NCBI RefSeq assembly: GCF_014647075.1
Contig: NZ_BMOM01000020.1
Span: 1-64,000, forward strand
Source: Deinococcus aerophilus
GTDB lineage: Bacteria; Deinococcota; Deinococci; Deinococcales; Deinococcaceae
Direction: 5' to 3'
DNA length: 64,000 nucleotides
This document shows positions 12,805-24,584 of the stretch, piece after piece (position 1 is the stretch's first letter; each line of letters begins with the position of its first letter). Both the position numbers and the translations under genes were made by a program. The notes beneath the pieces are model-generated. The model saw only the letters and a list, made by a program, of their open reading frames with translations, made no database searches and was not told the origin of the DNA.

Positions 12805-14730
12805 GTGTCGTCCGCGCTTTCCGTTCCGTCTCCGGCAGACGTTCTGCTGCGCCTGCGGGCGGTGGGGGCCCCTGGCTCCGTGCTGCTGGAATCGCTGGGG
12901 CCCGTGACCGGGTATGGACGCTTTTCGTTTCTCAGCGCGTGGCCGCAGCAGGTCCAGCACCACCTGCCCCCGCGCCCCCCCGGCGCAGAGCTGTTTCCGG
13001 CGTGGCTGGGCGGGCTGAAATACGAGGCGGCGCGGGATTTTGGTCTGCCGGCCCACCCGCCGCAGGGCGAGGCACAGTGGTGGGGGCTGTACCCGTCGGG
13101 CCTGGTGTGGGACCGCGCGGCGGGCACCCTGACGGTGGTGGGCGAGCCACATGCGGACTGGGCTGGACTGCTGGGCAGCGCCGCCCCCACCGCTCCTGTG
13201 GCGGAATTGCGGGTGGGTGCTTTCGGCGCGGATGACGTGGACTACCCGGCGGGCGTGCGGGCCCTGCAGGCCCTTATCCGGGCCGGCGAGGTCTATCAGG
13301 TCAACCTTTCGCGCGGGGTACGCGCTCCGGCGCACGGCGACCCGCTGGCAGCGTACCTGCGGCTGCGCGAGGTCAATCCCAGCCCGTTCATGGCGTTCGT
13401 GGACATGGGCGGCGAGGTGGTGGTGTCGTGCAGTCCCGAGCGGCTGGTGTGCTGGCAGGGTGGGGAGGTCAGCGCCCGGCCCATTGCCGGCACCCGGCGG
13501 CGCGGCGACACGGCCGACGAGGACGCAGCGCTGGAAACCGAGTTGCGTGACAGCCCCAAGGAGATCGCCGAGCACCTGATGCTCGTGGACCTGCTGCGCC
13601 ACGACCTGGGCCGGGTGTCGGCCCCCGGCAGCGTGACGGTCCCCGAACTGATGCTGGTCGAGCGCTACAGCCATGTCATGCATCTGGTCTCGGAGGTGCG
13701 GGGCCGGGCGGCGGACCAGCTCACGCTGCCGCAGGTGGTGGCCGCCACCTTCCCCGGCGGCACCATTACGGGCGCACCGAAGGAACGGGTGATGCAGGCC
13801 ATCTATGACCATGAGCCGGGGCCACGCGGCTGGTATACCGGCGGGGTGGGCATTGTCAGCGGAGCGCGGGTGGACCTCAACATCCTGATCCGCACGGCGG
13901 CCTTTACCCGCGCCGGGGCGGGGCCGCAGGACTGGACGGTGGAGGTCCGCGCCGGCGGCGGCACGGTCATCGACGCGGACCCGGCCCACGAGGCCCGTGA
14001 GACGGTCCACAAGGCCCAGGCCCTGCTGAGCGTGCTGGCCGGCGCGGCCGGACGCCCCCCCCGGCCACCGGCGCCGCCCACGCCGGGGAGTTTCTGGTCC
14101 CCGCCTACCCCGCCCGGCACCCCGGGGACCGGGCTACGGGTGCATCTGCTCGACAACCGCGACTCGTTCACCTGGAATCTGGTGCATGACCTGCGGGCCC
14201 TGGGCGCGGCGGTGGAGGTCTATGCGCCCGGTCAGGCGGACGCGCTGCTGCGGCACGCGCCGGACGCCGTCCTGACCGGACCGGGACCAGGAACTCCGGA
14301 CACCGCGGGCGACCTGCTGCAGGTCACGCGCGAGTGCCTGAGCGGGGGCGTGCCGCTGCTGGGCGTGTGCCTGGGACATCAGGCGCTGGGACAGGTTCTG
14401 GGCGGCCGGGTGGAACGCGCCGCACCGGTTCATGGCCGTCCGGAACGTGTGCGCCATGCCGGGACCGGTCTGTTTCAGGACGTGCCGCCCGGGGCGCCGT
14501 TCGGGCGCTACCACTCGCTGGTGGTGCGCGGCCTGCCCGCCGGCCACGCCAGCGCGTGGGGCGCGGGCGGCGAGGTCATGGCCCTGGGCGCGCCCGACCG
14601 CCCCGCGTGGGGCGTGCAGTTTCACCCCGAGAGCGTGCTGAGTCCGGCTGGCCGTCTGCTGCTGGGCAACTGGCTGCGCCTGAGCCGGGACTGGAGCTCC
14701 GGGCACCGCAGCGCGGAGGTGCGCCGGTGA
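12805..14730 (+). CDS. Aminodeoxychorismate synthase, PabB-PabA fusion
   Basis: A 641-residue fusion. Residues 1 to about 425 form the chorismate-binding (PabB/TrpE) domain with the PIAGTRRRG and GGTITGAPKE active-site motifs. Residues about 455-630 form a class I glutamine amidotransferase with the GVCLGHQ nucleophile block and FHPES catalytic His/Glu. It would make aminodeoxychorismate for folate. The motif is PIAGT (Ala228), whereas E. coli PabB has PIKGT with a catalytic lysine, so an anthranilate synthase assignment cannot be ruled out from sequence. The overlapping pabC-like gene argues for p-aminobenzoate. The GTG start is set by TACAAT 6 nt upstream. Confidence 0.82.
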   Translation: MSSALSVPSPADVLLRLRAVGAPGSVLLESLGPVTGYGRFSFLSAWPQQVQHHLPPRPPGAELFPAWLGGLKYEAARDFGLPAHPPQGEAQWWGLYPSGLVWDRAAGTLTVVGEPHADWAGLLGSAAPTAPVAELRVGAFGADDVDYPAGVRALQALIRAGEVYQVNLSRGVRAPAHGDPLAAYLRLREVNPSPFMAFVDMGGEVVVSCSPERLVCWQGGEVSARPIAGTRRRGDTADEDAALETELRDSPKEIAEHLMLVDLLRHDLGRVSAPGSVTVPELMLVERYSHVMHLVSEVRGRAADQLTLPQVVAATFPGGTITGAPKERVMQAIYDHEPGPRGWYTGGVGIVSGARVDLNILIRTAAFTRAGAGPQDWTVEVRAGGGTVIDADPAHEARETVHKAQALLSVLAGAAGRPPRPPAPPTPGSFWSPPTPPGTPGTGLRVHLLDNRDSFTWNLVHDLRALGAAVEVYAPGQADALLRHAPDAVLTGPGPGTPDTAGDLLQVTRECLSGGVPLLGVCLGHQALGQVLGGRVERAAPVHGRPERVRHAGTGLFQDVPPGAPFGRYHSLVVRGLPAGHASAWGAGGEVMALGAPDRPAWGVQFHPESVLSPAGRLLLGNWLRLSRDWSSGHRSAEVRR

Positions 14731-15464
14731 AACCCCTGCCCCCCCACCTCGATGCTCCGGCATGGCTGCACGGGGCCACGGCCTTTACCACCGTCCGCAC
14801 CCACCGCGGCGCGGCGCGGCTGTGGCCGCAGCATCTGGCGCGGCTGCGGGCCACCTGCGCCTTTCTGGACCTACCCGGTCCAGACCCCGCGCTGCCTCCG
14901 CTGGAGCCGTGGTCCTGGGGCCTGCTGCGCGTCACGGTGGCCGGAGGCGGCACCTTCTGGTCCCACCGCCCGTTGCAGCCGGGCCCACGGCCCGCCGGAG
15001 GAGTGAACGTCCGCCTGACCGGGGTGCGGGTGCATCCGCAGCTCGCGGCGCACAAGACCGGCAACTACCTGCCCTCCCGGCTCGCGGCGCGGCAGAGCGG
15101 AGACGCCTTTGAGGGCTGGCTGCGCGGCGAGGACGACACCCTTGCCGACGGCACCCGGACCTCCCCGTTGCTGGAACTGGACGGCACGCTGGTGCTGCCG
15201 GCCGGCGGCCTGCCGGGTGTGACGCGCGCCGCTTTCGTGCAGGGGCTTGGAGTGGCGGACCGGGCGACCGAGCGCCCCGTCCTGCTGGCCGAGCTGAGCC
15301 GTGTCACCCGGGCATGGGTGTGCGGCAGCGGTGTGGGCGTCGTACCGGTTCGCCGGATCATGGGCGAGGACTGGACCCGGGACCTGAAGGTATCGTGGCC
15401 CGAGACAGAGGCTCCCGCGCTGGTGTGGCCGGACGACCCCACCCGGACACAAGCAAACCCCTAA
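14727..15464 (+). CDS. pabC: Class IV aminotransferase, probable aminodeoxychorismate lyase
   Basis: A 245-residue PLP enzyme of fold type IV. The PLP lysine is in AHKTGNYLPS and the phosphate-binding end in LPAGGLPGVTR. It most likely releases pyruvate from aminodeoxychorismate to give p-aminobenzoate. It starts with GTG, overlapping the fusion gene stop (GTGA), so the two are translationally coupled. The usual Glu/Asn motif before the C-terminal strand is replaced by TSPLLELDG, so the assignment rests partly on context. Confidence 0.78.
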   Translation: MKPLPPHLDAPAWLHGATAFTTVRTHRGAARLWPQHLARLRATCAFLDLPGPDPALPPLEPWSWGLLRVTVAGGGTFWSHRPLQPGPRPAGGVNVRLTGVRVHPQLAAHKTGNYLPSRLAARQSGDAFEGWLRGEDDTLADGTRTSPLLELDGTLVLPAGGLPGVTRAAFVQGLGVADRATERPVLLAELSRVTRAWVCGSGVGVVPVRRIMGEDWTRDLKVSWPETEAPALVWPDDPTRTQANP

Positions 15465-15474
15465 AGATCACTGA

Positions 15475-15503
15475 CGCCGGACTTCCTGTGAGGAAATCCG
15501 GCG
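15475..15503 (+). terminator. Hairpin after pabC
   Basis: Stem CGCCGGA/TCCGGCG (15475-15481 with 15497-15503), extended by CTTCC/GGAA pairing, 10 nt after the stop; no clear T-tract. Lies between converging genes. Confidence 0.5.
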
Positions 15504-15555
15504 CCTTGGCGATCTATAAAATCAGAGAGGCCGGGCCGTCCACCCGGGTACGGGT

Positions 15556-16155
15556 CTAGTGGCCGTCCTGCCCGAGCCGCTCGCTCTGCAGGCGCCCGCG
15601 TCCGCTGACCTCATCGAGCTTGACCGCACCGTGGCGGCGCATCAGGCTCAGGGCCTCGTCGGCACGGGCACTGTTGGGGTCACGGGCGATCACGATCACG
15701 TGGCCGCTCTTGAGGCTCGCGTTGAACTTCTCGGCCTGCACCGCCGGCACGCCCATGCGCCGCAACAGCTGAACGTAGTCGCCGTGGTCACTGCCGGCGA
15801 GCGCGCCGAACAGGCCGCCCAACGCCAGCCCCCCGATGAAGCCGAACAGCACGCCGTACAGCCCGCCCACCTGATAGATGCGCGTGACCGGGAACAGCAG
15901 CAGCAGCAGCCAGATGGGCACGGTCAGGGCCACCCCGGCCAGGGCGCCCACAAGCGCTCCGCGAATCACGCTGGCCGAACCGGCGGGCGCGCCCGCTTCC
16001 GGGCTGATGCCGGTGGACTGGGCCAGGTCATCCTCGGCAATGGCGTCATTGAGGGCAAATCCAAGGTGATCACGGTCAAAACCACGGGCCTTGAGGGCCT
16101 CCAGGACCACTTGGGCCTGTTTCGGCTCGCGGAAGAGGGCAACGACGCTTTCCAT
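15556..16155 (-). CDS. Glycine-zipper membrane protein, general-stress-like
   Basis: A 199-residue protein. The N-terminus (MESVVALFREPKQAQVVLEALKARGF) resembles the small alpha/beta domain of general stress proteins of the YflT/17M type. In the middle two hydrophobic glycine-rich segments (about 63-85 and 95-120, with GGLALGGLFGALAG) can cross the membrane. A second soluble part (about 124-185) ends in VIVIARD and LMRRHGAV. Function unknown; the layout suits a membrane stress protein. Confidence 0.65.
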   Translation of the reverse strand: MESVVALFREPKQAQVVLEALKARGFDRDHLGFALNDAIAEDDLAQSTGISPEAGAPAGSASVIRGALVGALAGVALTVPIWLLLLLFPVTRIYQVGGLYGVLFGFIGGLALGGLFGALAGSDHGDYVQLLRRMGVPAVQAEKFNASLKSGHVIVIARDPNSARADEALSLMRRHGAVKLDEVSGRGRLQSERLGQDGH

Positions 16156-16361
16156 ACCCTGTTTTTTACCATGAGAACGCGCCCCCTGGGGAGGGACAAG
16201 CGCCTGAAATCCTTTACCTCCCGCCCGGCCGGTCCGCGCCCCAGCGCTGCAGGGCAGGTTCCAGGCGGCCTAATACCCCTGCCGCCTGTGCCCGCGCGCC
16301 TCACCCGCCGGGGGTGGGGCCCCTTGCGCGCTGCGGTACGTTTTGCCCCCCCACCCTTCCC

Positions 16362-16367
16362 TATACT
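16362..16367 (+). promoter_or_regulatory. -10 hexamer of the polyprenyl synthase gene
   Basis: TATACT, 7 nt before the ATG at 16375; leaderless layout. It fixes the start, since the open frame extends far upstream. Confidence 0.5.
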
Positions 16368-16374
16368 GCGGGGC

Positions 16375-17349
16375 ATGACCGGTGTCGTGGCGCTCAGCAC
16401 TCCTGATCTGGCCTTTGAGGGCCGTCTGCGGGAGGTGCTGCGGTCCCGGGTGGAATTCATTGAACTGATCGGTGAGGACCTGATCGCGGCGGGAGGCAAA
16501 CGGACCCGTCCGCTGCTCACCTTCCTGACCGCGCAGCTGCTCGGCGCCGGACCCGGGCAGCCGGGGTGGGCCGACGTGGTGGACCTCGCGGTGTGCGTGG
16601 AGCTGCTGCACTCGGCCTCCCTGCTGCACGACGACCTGATCGATGACGCCGACACCCGCCGCGGCCAGCAGGCGGCCTTCCGGCGCTTCGGCAACGTGGT
16701 CAGCGTAATGAGCGGCGATTTCATGCTCGCCCGGCTGCTCACCCTGCTCTCGGGCATGAGCGGGGGCGCGGCGCTCACACGGGCCTTCGGCGAGACCGCC
16801 AGCGTGGTCTGCGAGGGCGAGGTCCTGCAATTTCAGGTCGCCGCATACCAGGACTACGCGCTGGACCACTACCTCAATGTGATTCACGGCAAGACCGCCG
16901 CGCTGACTGAGCTCGCGGCCAGTGCGCCCGCCACCCTGCTGGGCGCAGGCGCGGCGCAGCGGGACGCCCTGCAGGTCTTCGGGCGCGAATACGGCCTGGC
17001 CTTTCAGATGCAAGACGATCTGCTGGACCTGGCCGGGGAGGAAGCCGTGATCGGCAAGCCGGTGGGCGGCGACCTGCGCGAGGGCAAAGCGACGTATCCG
17101 TCCCTGCTGCTGCTGCAGGGACCGCACGCCGCAGAAGCCCGCGCCATTCTGGAGCGCCGCGCCGGGCAGGCGGGCGACGTGGAGCGGATGCGCGCCCTCG
17201 CCGCACAGACCGGCGCCTTTGAGGCGACCCGCCAGGAAATCCGCCGGCGGGCCGGGCTCGCGGTGGCCGCGCTGGAGCATTTCGCGCCCGGCGAAGCGCG
17301 CGGCGCTCTGGAAGATCTGGCTGCCCGGGAGATCGAGCGGGCGAGCTGA
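16375..17349 (+). CDS. Trans-polyprenyl diphosphate synthase
   Basis: A 324-residue all-helical prenyltransferase. The first Asp-rich motif is in LLHDDLIDDADTRRG, the second in FQMQDDLLDLAG; GGKRTRP binds isopentenyl diphosphate. It extends allylic diphosphates by head-to-tail condensation. The residues just before the first Asp motif are bulky (LLH), which fits a long product such as a menaquinone side chain, but chain length is inference. A rho-independent terminator follows at 17362. Confidence 0.88.
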   Translation: MTGVVALSTPDLAFEGRLREVLRSRVEFIELIGEDLIAAGGKRTRPLLTFLTAQLLGAGPGQPGWADVVDLAVCVELLHSASLLHDDLIDDADTRRGQQAAFRRFGNVVSVMSGDFMLARLLTLLSGMSGGAALTRAFGETASVVCEGEVLQFQVAAYQDYALDHYLNVIHGKTAALTELAASAPATLLGAGAAQRDALQVFGREYGLAFQMQDDLLDLAGEEAVIGKPVGGDLREGKATYPSLLLLQGPHAAEARAILERRAGQAGDVERMRALAAQTGAFEATRQEIRRRAGLAVAALEHFAPGEARGALEDLAAREIERAS

Positions 17350-17361
17350 CCCGCATCCCCC

Positions 17362-17393
17362 AGCGCCGTCCGGCAGACCGGGACGGCGCTTTT
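17362..17393 (+). terminator. Rho-independent terminator
   Basis: Ten-bp perfect stem AGCGCCGTCC/GGACGGCGCT (17362-17371 with 17381-17390), 9-nt loop, then TTTTC. It ends the polyprenyl synthase transcript. Confidence 0.85.
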
Positions 17394-17481
17394 CATTTGT
17401 GAGGCACGCCGGCCCCCAGAATCCCCACCTGCAGCTGGAATCGCTTCAGGTTTTTCGCCCTGTCGGCGCGGCGTATGCGGG

Positions 17482-17510
17482 TTGACGCGGCTCCCGGGGC
17501 ACGTTAGAAC
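17482..17510 (+). promoter_or_regulatory. Promoter of the glutamate dehydrogenase pair
   Basis: TTGACG (17482-17487), a 17-nt spacer, TAGAAC (17505-17510). It gives an mRNA leader of about 180 nt. The leader holds a TTCAGC-CTTC-GCTGAA hairpin (17521-17536) and a second stem CCGGAAAACA with TGTTTTCTCCGG (17571-17594, one bulge). A TATGCT just before the second stem (17565) could be another start. Nothing else is seen between 17394 and 17698. Confidence 0.6.
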
Positions 17511-17698
17511 GGCACTCGGATTCAGCCTTCGCTGAAGGCGTGGCAACGCAGTTGTCTATGCGTGTATGCTCCGGAAAACACCTGTTTTCTCCGGTCCCCG
17601 ACCGTGGGGCATCCCCATCCGGCGCACTTCCACTTCCTGACCATTCCCTACTTTCTCGACCATCTCGTTTTTCGCTATCTCGCACCAAGGAGACCCGT

Positions 17699-18943
17699 AT
17701 GCGGGCATCAGGACTCAACTGGCAGGGCCTTATGGAGCAGCTTCAGCAGGCGCTGCCGCACTGCGACGTCACCGATCAGTCGCTGGCCTATTTCAAGTAT
17801 CCCAAACGCACCGTCAGCCTGAATCTGCCCGTGCAGATGGACGACGGTCAGATCCGGGTCTTCCGGGGCTACCGCACCGTCCACAGCACCGCGCGCGGCC
17901 CGAGCATGGGCGGCCTGCGCCTGAAAACCGGCCTCAACGCCCACGAATGCGAGGTGCTCGCGGCCATCATGACCCTCAAGGCGGCGGTGGCCGATCTGCC
18001 GCTGGGCGGAGCCAAGGGCGGCGTGGACGTTGATCCCACCGGCCTCAGCGCGCACGAGGCCGAGGGACTGGTGCGGCGCTACACCTCCGAGATCGTCGAC
18101 CTGATCGGCCCCCGCCAGGACATCCTGTCTCCCGACGTGGGCAGCGACGCGCAGATGATGGCGTGGATGATGGACACCTACAACCAGAACACCGACACCA
18201 CCGTCAACGGCGTGGTGGTTGGCAAGCCGTTGCCGCTGGGCGGCAGCTACGGCAGCAAGGACGCGCGGGGGCGCAGCGCCGCCCTGATCACGGGCCGGGT
18301 GCTTCAGGAAGCCGGGCGCGACCTGCACCGCGCTCCGGTGGCCGTCTACGGCTTCGGCGATGTGGGCCGCAAGGCCGCGCAGACCCTGGCCGCGCAGGGG
18401 GCCATGGTGATTGCGGTGAGCGATCAGGACGGCGCGACCTTTGCCAGCGGTGGCCTGGACCTCGCCGCCCTGTCCGAGCACCGCGAGACGCTGGGCACCG
18501 TTCAGGGCTTTGCCACCGACATCTCGGTGGACGAACTGCTGGAACTGGACGTCGAGGTGCTGATGCTCGCGTACGACTACGGCGCGGTGAATGCCGGCAA
18601 CGCCCACGCTGTTCGCGCCCGCTATCTGGTCGAGGCCACCAACCGCGCCGTGCTGCCCGAGGCCGAGCGTTTCCTGAAGAACCAGGGCGTGACCGTGCTG
18701 CCGGATCTGGTCGCCAGCCTGGGCGGCGTCGTCGTGAACTACCTGGAATGGGTGCAGGACGCGAACAACTTCTTCTGGACCGAAGAAGAGATCGAGGCGG
18801 CCATCGACGAGCGGGTGGACGCCGCCGTGGACACGGTGATGGCCTTTATGCGCGAGCACGACGTGGACATGCGCACCGCCGCCTACGCCGTGGCCCTCAA
18901 CCGCCTGCACAACGCCACCGTGATGCGCGGGGTCTACCCGTGA
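17699..18943 (+). CDS. gdhA: Glutamate dehydrogenase paralogue, probable regulatory subunit
   Basis: A 414-residue member of the Glu/Leu/Phe/Val dehydrogenase family. The N-terminal catalytic-type domain has GGAKGG and ILSPDVGSD; the Rossmann domain has [10 protein letters not shown]. The glutamate-binding lysine of the GPxKGG motif is methionine here (GPSMGG), while the next gene keeps it (GPAKGG). In Thermus thermophilus a GdhA regulatory subunit pairs with a catalytic GdhB; this gene order and the lost lysine fit that model. Alternatively it may act on branched-chain amino acids, since leucine dehydrogenases have GPALGG there. The ATG has AAGGAG 6 nt upstream. Promoter at 17482. Confidence 0.82.
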   Translation: MRASGLNWQGLMEQLQQALPHCDVTDQSLAYFKYPKRTVSLNLPVQMDDGQIRVFRGYRTVHSTARGPSMGGLRLKTGLNAHECEVLAAIMTLKAAVADLPLGGAKGGVDVDPTGLSAHEAEGLVRRYTSEIVDLIGPRQDILSPDVGSDAQMMAWMMDTYNQNTDTTVNGVVVGKPLPLGGSYGSKDARGRSAALITGRVLQEAGRDLHRAPVAVYGFGDVGRKAAQTLAAQGAMVIAVSDQDGATFASGGLDLAALSEHRETLGTVQGFATDISVDELLELDVEVLMLAYDYGAVNAGNAHAVRARYLVEATNRAVLPEAERFLKNQGVTVLPDLVASLGGVVVNYLEWVQDANNFFWTEEEIEAAIDERVDAAVDTVMAFMREHDVDMRTAAYAVALNRLHNATVMRGVYP

Positions 18944-19025
18944 GCGGGCGGCCCGCCCGGGGCCACGCCCCCCACCCCCTGCCCGCCCGCGTCTCCCACG
19001 CCACACCCGCCAAAGGAGCTTTCCT

Positions 19026-20342
<1,317 letters not shown>

Positions 20343-20359
20343 GGACCGCCCGCATGCGA

Positions 20360-20398
20360 GGGGGAGGGTCGGCGGCACAGGCCCGCCGACCCTCCCCC
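20360..20398. terminator. Bidirectional terminator between gdhB and panB
   Basis: Sixteen-bp perfect stem (20360-20375 with 20383-20398), 7-nt loop, between convergent genes. The T-tract is poor, but stem strength makes it a clear transcription end. Confidence 0.75.
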
Positions 20399-20412
20399 CT
20401 TGCCTTTCCGCC

Positions 20413-21234
20413 TCAGTACAGCTTGTCCAGCACGTCGTCCTTCATGACAAAGCTGTTGTCTTTGGTCGGAAACTGACCGCCGCGCACCTCGGCGGCGTAG
20501 GCGGCAATCGCCTCGCGCGCCACACGGCCCACCTCGGCGTAGCGCTTGGCGATCTTCTTCTCCTCGCCCTCGTAAACCCCCAGCAGATCGTGAGTGACGA
20601 GCACCTGACCGTCGCAGCCCCCGCCCGCCCCGATGCCGATGGTGGGAATGGTCAGCCGCTCGCTGATCAGCCGGGCCAGCCGCGCCGGGATGACCTCCAG
20701 CACCACCGCAAAGGCCCCGGCGGCTTCCAGGCCCAGCGCGCCGTCCAGGGTCGCGCGGGCGCTGCCGTCGTCCTTGCCCTGCACCTTCAGGCCGCCCTGG
20801 GCGGTCGCGGTCTGGGGCATCAGGCCGACGTGCCCCATCACCGGAACGCCGTTGCGGGTCAGGGTCTGCACCACGCTCAGGATTTCCGGCGAGGCCCCCT
20901 CCATCTTGATGGCGTCGGCCCCGGTCTCCTGAATGACGCGCACGGCGTTGCGCATGGCGTCCTGCACGCCGGTGTGGTAGGTGCCGAAGGGGAGGTCCAC
21001 GACCATGAAGGTGTCGGGAGCGCCGCGCCGCACCGCGCGGGCGTGGTGGATCATGTCGCCCAGCGTGACAGGCGCGGTGCTGTCGTAGCCCAGCACCACG
21101 TTGCCCAGAGAGTCTCCCACCAGGATCAGGTCCACCCCGGCGGCCTCGGCGTGGCGGCCACCGGGGTAATCGTAGGCCGTGACCATCACCAGCGGGTGCG
21201 GCGGGTGCTGAAGTTCGGGAATGCTGCGCCTCAT
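20413..21234 (-). CDS. panB: 3-Methyl-2-oxobutanoate hydroxymethyltransferase
   Basis: A 273-residue ketopantoate hydroxymethyltransferase, first step of pantothenate synthesis, using methylene-tetrahydrofolate. It shows the metal-binding [18 protein letters not shown] region, [13 protein letters not shown] and the catalytic glutamate in LEVIPARLA, then [17 protein letters not shown]. The ATG at 21234 has TACCCT 6 nt upstream. Upstream extensions of the frame do not look like PanB. Confidence 0.93.
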   Translation of the reverse strand: MRRSIPELQHPPHPLVMVTAYDYPGGRHAEAAGVDLILVGDSLGNVVLGYDSTAPVTLGDMIHHARAVRRGAPDTFMVVDLPFGTYHTGVQDAMRNAVRVIQETGADAIKMEGASPEILSVVQTLTRNGVPVMGHVGLMPQTATAQGGLKVQGKDDGSARATLDGALGLEAAGAFAVVLEVIPARLARLISERLTIPTIGIGAGGGCDGQVLVTHDLLGVYEGEEKKIAKRYAEVGRVAREAIAAYAAEVRGGQFPTKDNSFVMKDDVLDKLY

Positions 21235-21240
21235 GGGGGC

Positions 21241-21246
21241 AGGGTA
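21241..21246 (-). promoter_or_regulatory. -10 hexamer of panB
   Basis: TACCCT on the minus strand, 6 nt before the ATG at 21234; leaderless layout. Confidence 0.45.
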
Positions 21247-21494
21247 GCAGCCGCACGCCCCGAACTGCCCCGGCGCCTCTCCTCCCACATGGACGATGGG
21301 CCGGCGGTCACGGTCCAGTTCGGCCCGCCGGAGAATCTCGCGGGTCAGCAGGGGCACGGCGCCGCGGCCCCCGATCACGAAACCCAGCGCGGGTTGCAGC
21401 GGACTTTCCTCGGCCACCCTGCGTTCGTCTGCGCCCGTTGTTCGGCGCTGGCCCACAGCGCATCCCTGGAACAATGTGCTCAACCGTTGTGACC

Positions 21495-21500
21495 TATGCT
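21495..21500 (+). promoter_or_regulatory. -10 hexamer of the 85-residue protein gene
   Basis: TATGCT, 6 nt before the ATG at 21507; leaderless layout. It selects this start over one at 21438. Confidence 0.45.
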
Positions 21501-21506
21501 CAGCCC

Positions 21507-21764
21507 ATGCTGATTCTCGAAGGAACGTACCAAGTACAGCCAAACAAACGGCTGATGATTTGCGCCGGAGGAAAGACCCTGCCCACGGGCACGCTGGAAA
21601 GTGACATTGAAGCCCTGCAGCGCGTGTGCCGGGACAAGGGGCGCTGCGACGTGCAGATCAATACCCAGCACGGCATCATGCACGGCGTCCTGATCGAGAA
21701 AAAGCCCTACAAATTCAGCGCTTGGCATTATGAAGGCCATCTGGCCTTCCCCGCCAAGTCCTGA
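21507..21764 (+). CDS. Small hypothetical protein, 85 residues
   Basis: Family not recognised. It begins [22 protein letters not shown] and has three cysteines (MICAGG and VCRDKGRC), several histidines and no membrane segment. Alternating hydrophobic residues suggest a small beta-rich soluble fold. It is supported as a gene by the TATGCT box, codon usage like its neighbours, and a terminator hairpin 95 nt downstream. Function unknown. Confidence 0.6.
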   Translation: MLILEGTYQVQPNKRLMICAGGKTLPTGTLESDIEALQRVCRDKGRCDVQINTQHGIMHGVLIEKKPYKFSAWHYEGHLAFPAKS

Positions 21765-21858
21765 ACCGCTGAGGGTGCAGATCGGCCGCGAGGTGTGCAG
21801 CACGTCATGATCCAGCCCCGTGGTCCCGCGCAGCCGCAAGGTCCCGGGAAATCAGAAC

Positions 21859-21897
21859 ACGCCGCCCCGTCCCGAACTATCGGAGACGGGGCGGCGT
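21859..21897. terminator. Terminator between convergent genes
   Basis: Thirteen-bp perfect stem ACGCCGCCCCGTC/GACGGGGCGGCGT (21859-21871 with 21885-21897) followed by TT. It separates the 85-residue protein gene from the DUF420 gene. Confidence 0.7.
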
Positions 21898-21927
21898 TTG
21901 AAGCGGCGTGCCGGAGGAGGCCCGGCC

Positions 21928-22410
21928 CTAACCCCGGGTCACCACCTCACCCCAGCGCCCCAGCACCAGGTAGATGATCCAACCCGTGACCGCCACATAC
22001 AGCCACACCGGCACGGTCCAGCGCACCCAGGCGCGATGACGGTTGAAGAAGGGGCGGGCGGCCGGGGCATCGATGTTGTTCAGGGTTCCGGCGTTCCTTA
22101 AACCCTTCCAGGCATTCCACAGCGCGACCAGTGCCAACGGCAGGTTGGCGGCCGCCAGGATGATGTGGCTGATCAGCAGGACGAAGTACGGGCCGCGCCA
22201 CGCCTCCGGCCCCGCGAAGCGCTTCTCGTAGCCCAGGCCCAGGCGGGTGAGGTACAGCACCAGAAAGATGGTGGCCAGCGCACTGGCGGTCAGCATGGCG
22301 CGCATGTGCCACTCGCGGTTGCCGCTGCGGATGAAATACACGCCCACGCACAGGGCAATGCCGCTCAGGACAATGGTGATCACTGCCCACTGGTTGATGG
22401 TTTCGGCCAT
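21928..22410 (-). CDS. DUF420 membrane protein, oxidase-assembly associated
   Basis: A 160-residue protein with four hydrophobic segments. Conserved histidines lie in [18 protein letters not shown] and NRHRAWVRW, typical of DUF420 (CtaM/YozB type), a family needed for maturation of heme-copper oxidases in Bacillus-type bacteria. It is divergent from ctaA and next to the whole oxidase locus, which supports that role. The ATG at 22410 is chosen because TACACT precedes it by 9 nt and the upstream in-frame sequence is Arg/Pro-rich filler. Confidence 0.75.
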   Translation of the reverse strand: MAETINQWAVITIVLSGIALCVGVYFIRSGNREWHMRAMLTASALATIFLVLYLTRLGLGYEKRFAGPEAWRGPYFVLLISHIILAAANLPLALVALWNAWKGLRNAGTLNNIDAPAARPFFNRHRAWVRWTVPVWLYVAVTGWIIYLVLGRWGEVVTRG

Positions 22411-22515
22411 ATCGCCCGCAGTGTAGGGGGCGGGCGGGGGGCGCATGGCCCGCCTGCGCCTATGCGCCCGCGGCGCTCGGTGACGGGGGGACAATCTTCT
22501 GCCCGGTGTGCCCGT

Positions 22516-22521
22516 TAGAAT
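22516..22521 (+). promoter_or_regulatory. Candidate -10 of ctaA
   Basis: TAGAAT about 65 nt before the ctaA ATG, without a good -35 at 17 nt. It is the only A/T-rich hexamer in this divergent region. Confidence 0.3.
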
Positions 22522-22586
22522 GCGACGTTAATCGCTGCCGGCGCGTGGAATGCCCACGACGACCGCTGCGGCAAGGGAAGGTGGAG

Positions 22587-23566
22587 ATGAGTGGAACGCT
22601 GACGGCCCGGCAGGCGCTGCCCAGCGCGTGGCTGCCCCGGCTGGCCTGGGGAGCGCTGGCCTACAACGTGGCGGTGATCCTGTGGGGCGCGGTGGTGCGC
22701 CTCACCGGGGCCGGAGCCGGGTGCGGGGACCACTGGCCGCTGTGCAACGGGGTGGTGGTGCCCCAGAGTCCCACGCTGCACACCATCATCGAGTTCAGCC
22801 ACCGCCTGACCAGCGGGGTCAGCGGTCTGCTGGCCCTGGGTCTGGTCGCCCTGGCTTTCTCGGTCACGCGCCCCGGCCATCCGGCCCGCTTTGGGGCCGT
22901 CCTCAGCCTGGGCCTGATCATTCTGGAAGGGCTGGTCGGCGGCGTCCAGGTGCTGCTCGGACTGACCGCGCAGAGCACCGACCCGGCACGCGGCTTCGTG
23001 CAGGGCATACATCTGGCGAACACCTTCGCGCTGCTCGGCGCCCTGCTGCTCACCGCGCTGTGGGCCTCGGGTGGGCCGGCGCTGCGGCTGCGCGGTCAGG
23101 GTCAGGCCGGGCTGTGGAGTTCGGTGGGTCTGGGGCTGCTGCTCGTGCTGGGCATGGCAGGCGCGGTCACGGCGCTGGGCGACCTGCTGTTCCTGCCCGC
23201 CGACGGCACCCCGCTGGACACGGTGCGGCGCGACTACGCGGCCACCGCCAGCGTGATCGAGAACCTGCGGGTCGTGCACCCTATGCTCGCCGTCCTCACC
23301 AGCGCCTTTCTGGTATGGCTGGGCGTGTTCCTGCGCCGCGAACGGCCCTCGGCCGGTGTCACGCGCTGGAGCGTGGTCCTGTGGGGCATGCTCGCGCTGC
23401 AGATGGTGGCCGGGTTTGCCAACGTGGCCCTCAAGGCCCCGGCGTGGATGCAGCTCACCCATCTGCTGCTCGCGTGCGGACTGTGGCTCACCACCGTCTT
23501 GCTGTGCTACCACGCCCTGACCGGCCTGCGGACCGCGCGCCCTGCCAGCATCAACGGAGTCCAGGC

Positions 23567-23570
<4 letters not shown>
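22587..23570 (+). CDS. ctaA: Heme A synthase
   Basis: A 327-residue membrane enzyme converting heme O to heme A. It has eight hydrophobic segments in two four-helix halves, the conserved [17 protein letters not shown] loop, and conserved heme-ligand histidines in [23 protein letters not shown] and THLLLACG. The ATG at 22587 follows GGTGGAG. Its stop overlaps the ctaB start (ATGA), so the two are coupled. Confidence 0.92.
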
Positions 23571-24490
<920 letters not shown>

Positions 24491-24584
24491 ACGCCGCCTG
24501 GTCCGGGTTCGGTGAACCGACCGTGAACGGCACGCCGCCCGGCCTCCAAATTCGCCATGGTGCCGTCCATCAGGACACTTGCCT

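Noticed and set aside
15465..15555. Possible tRNA or small RNA between pabC and the stress-like gene
   Set aside because: Only a terminator-like hairpin is present; no cloverleaf or GTTCGA-type T-loop.
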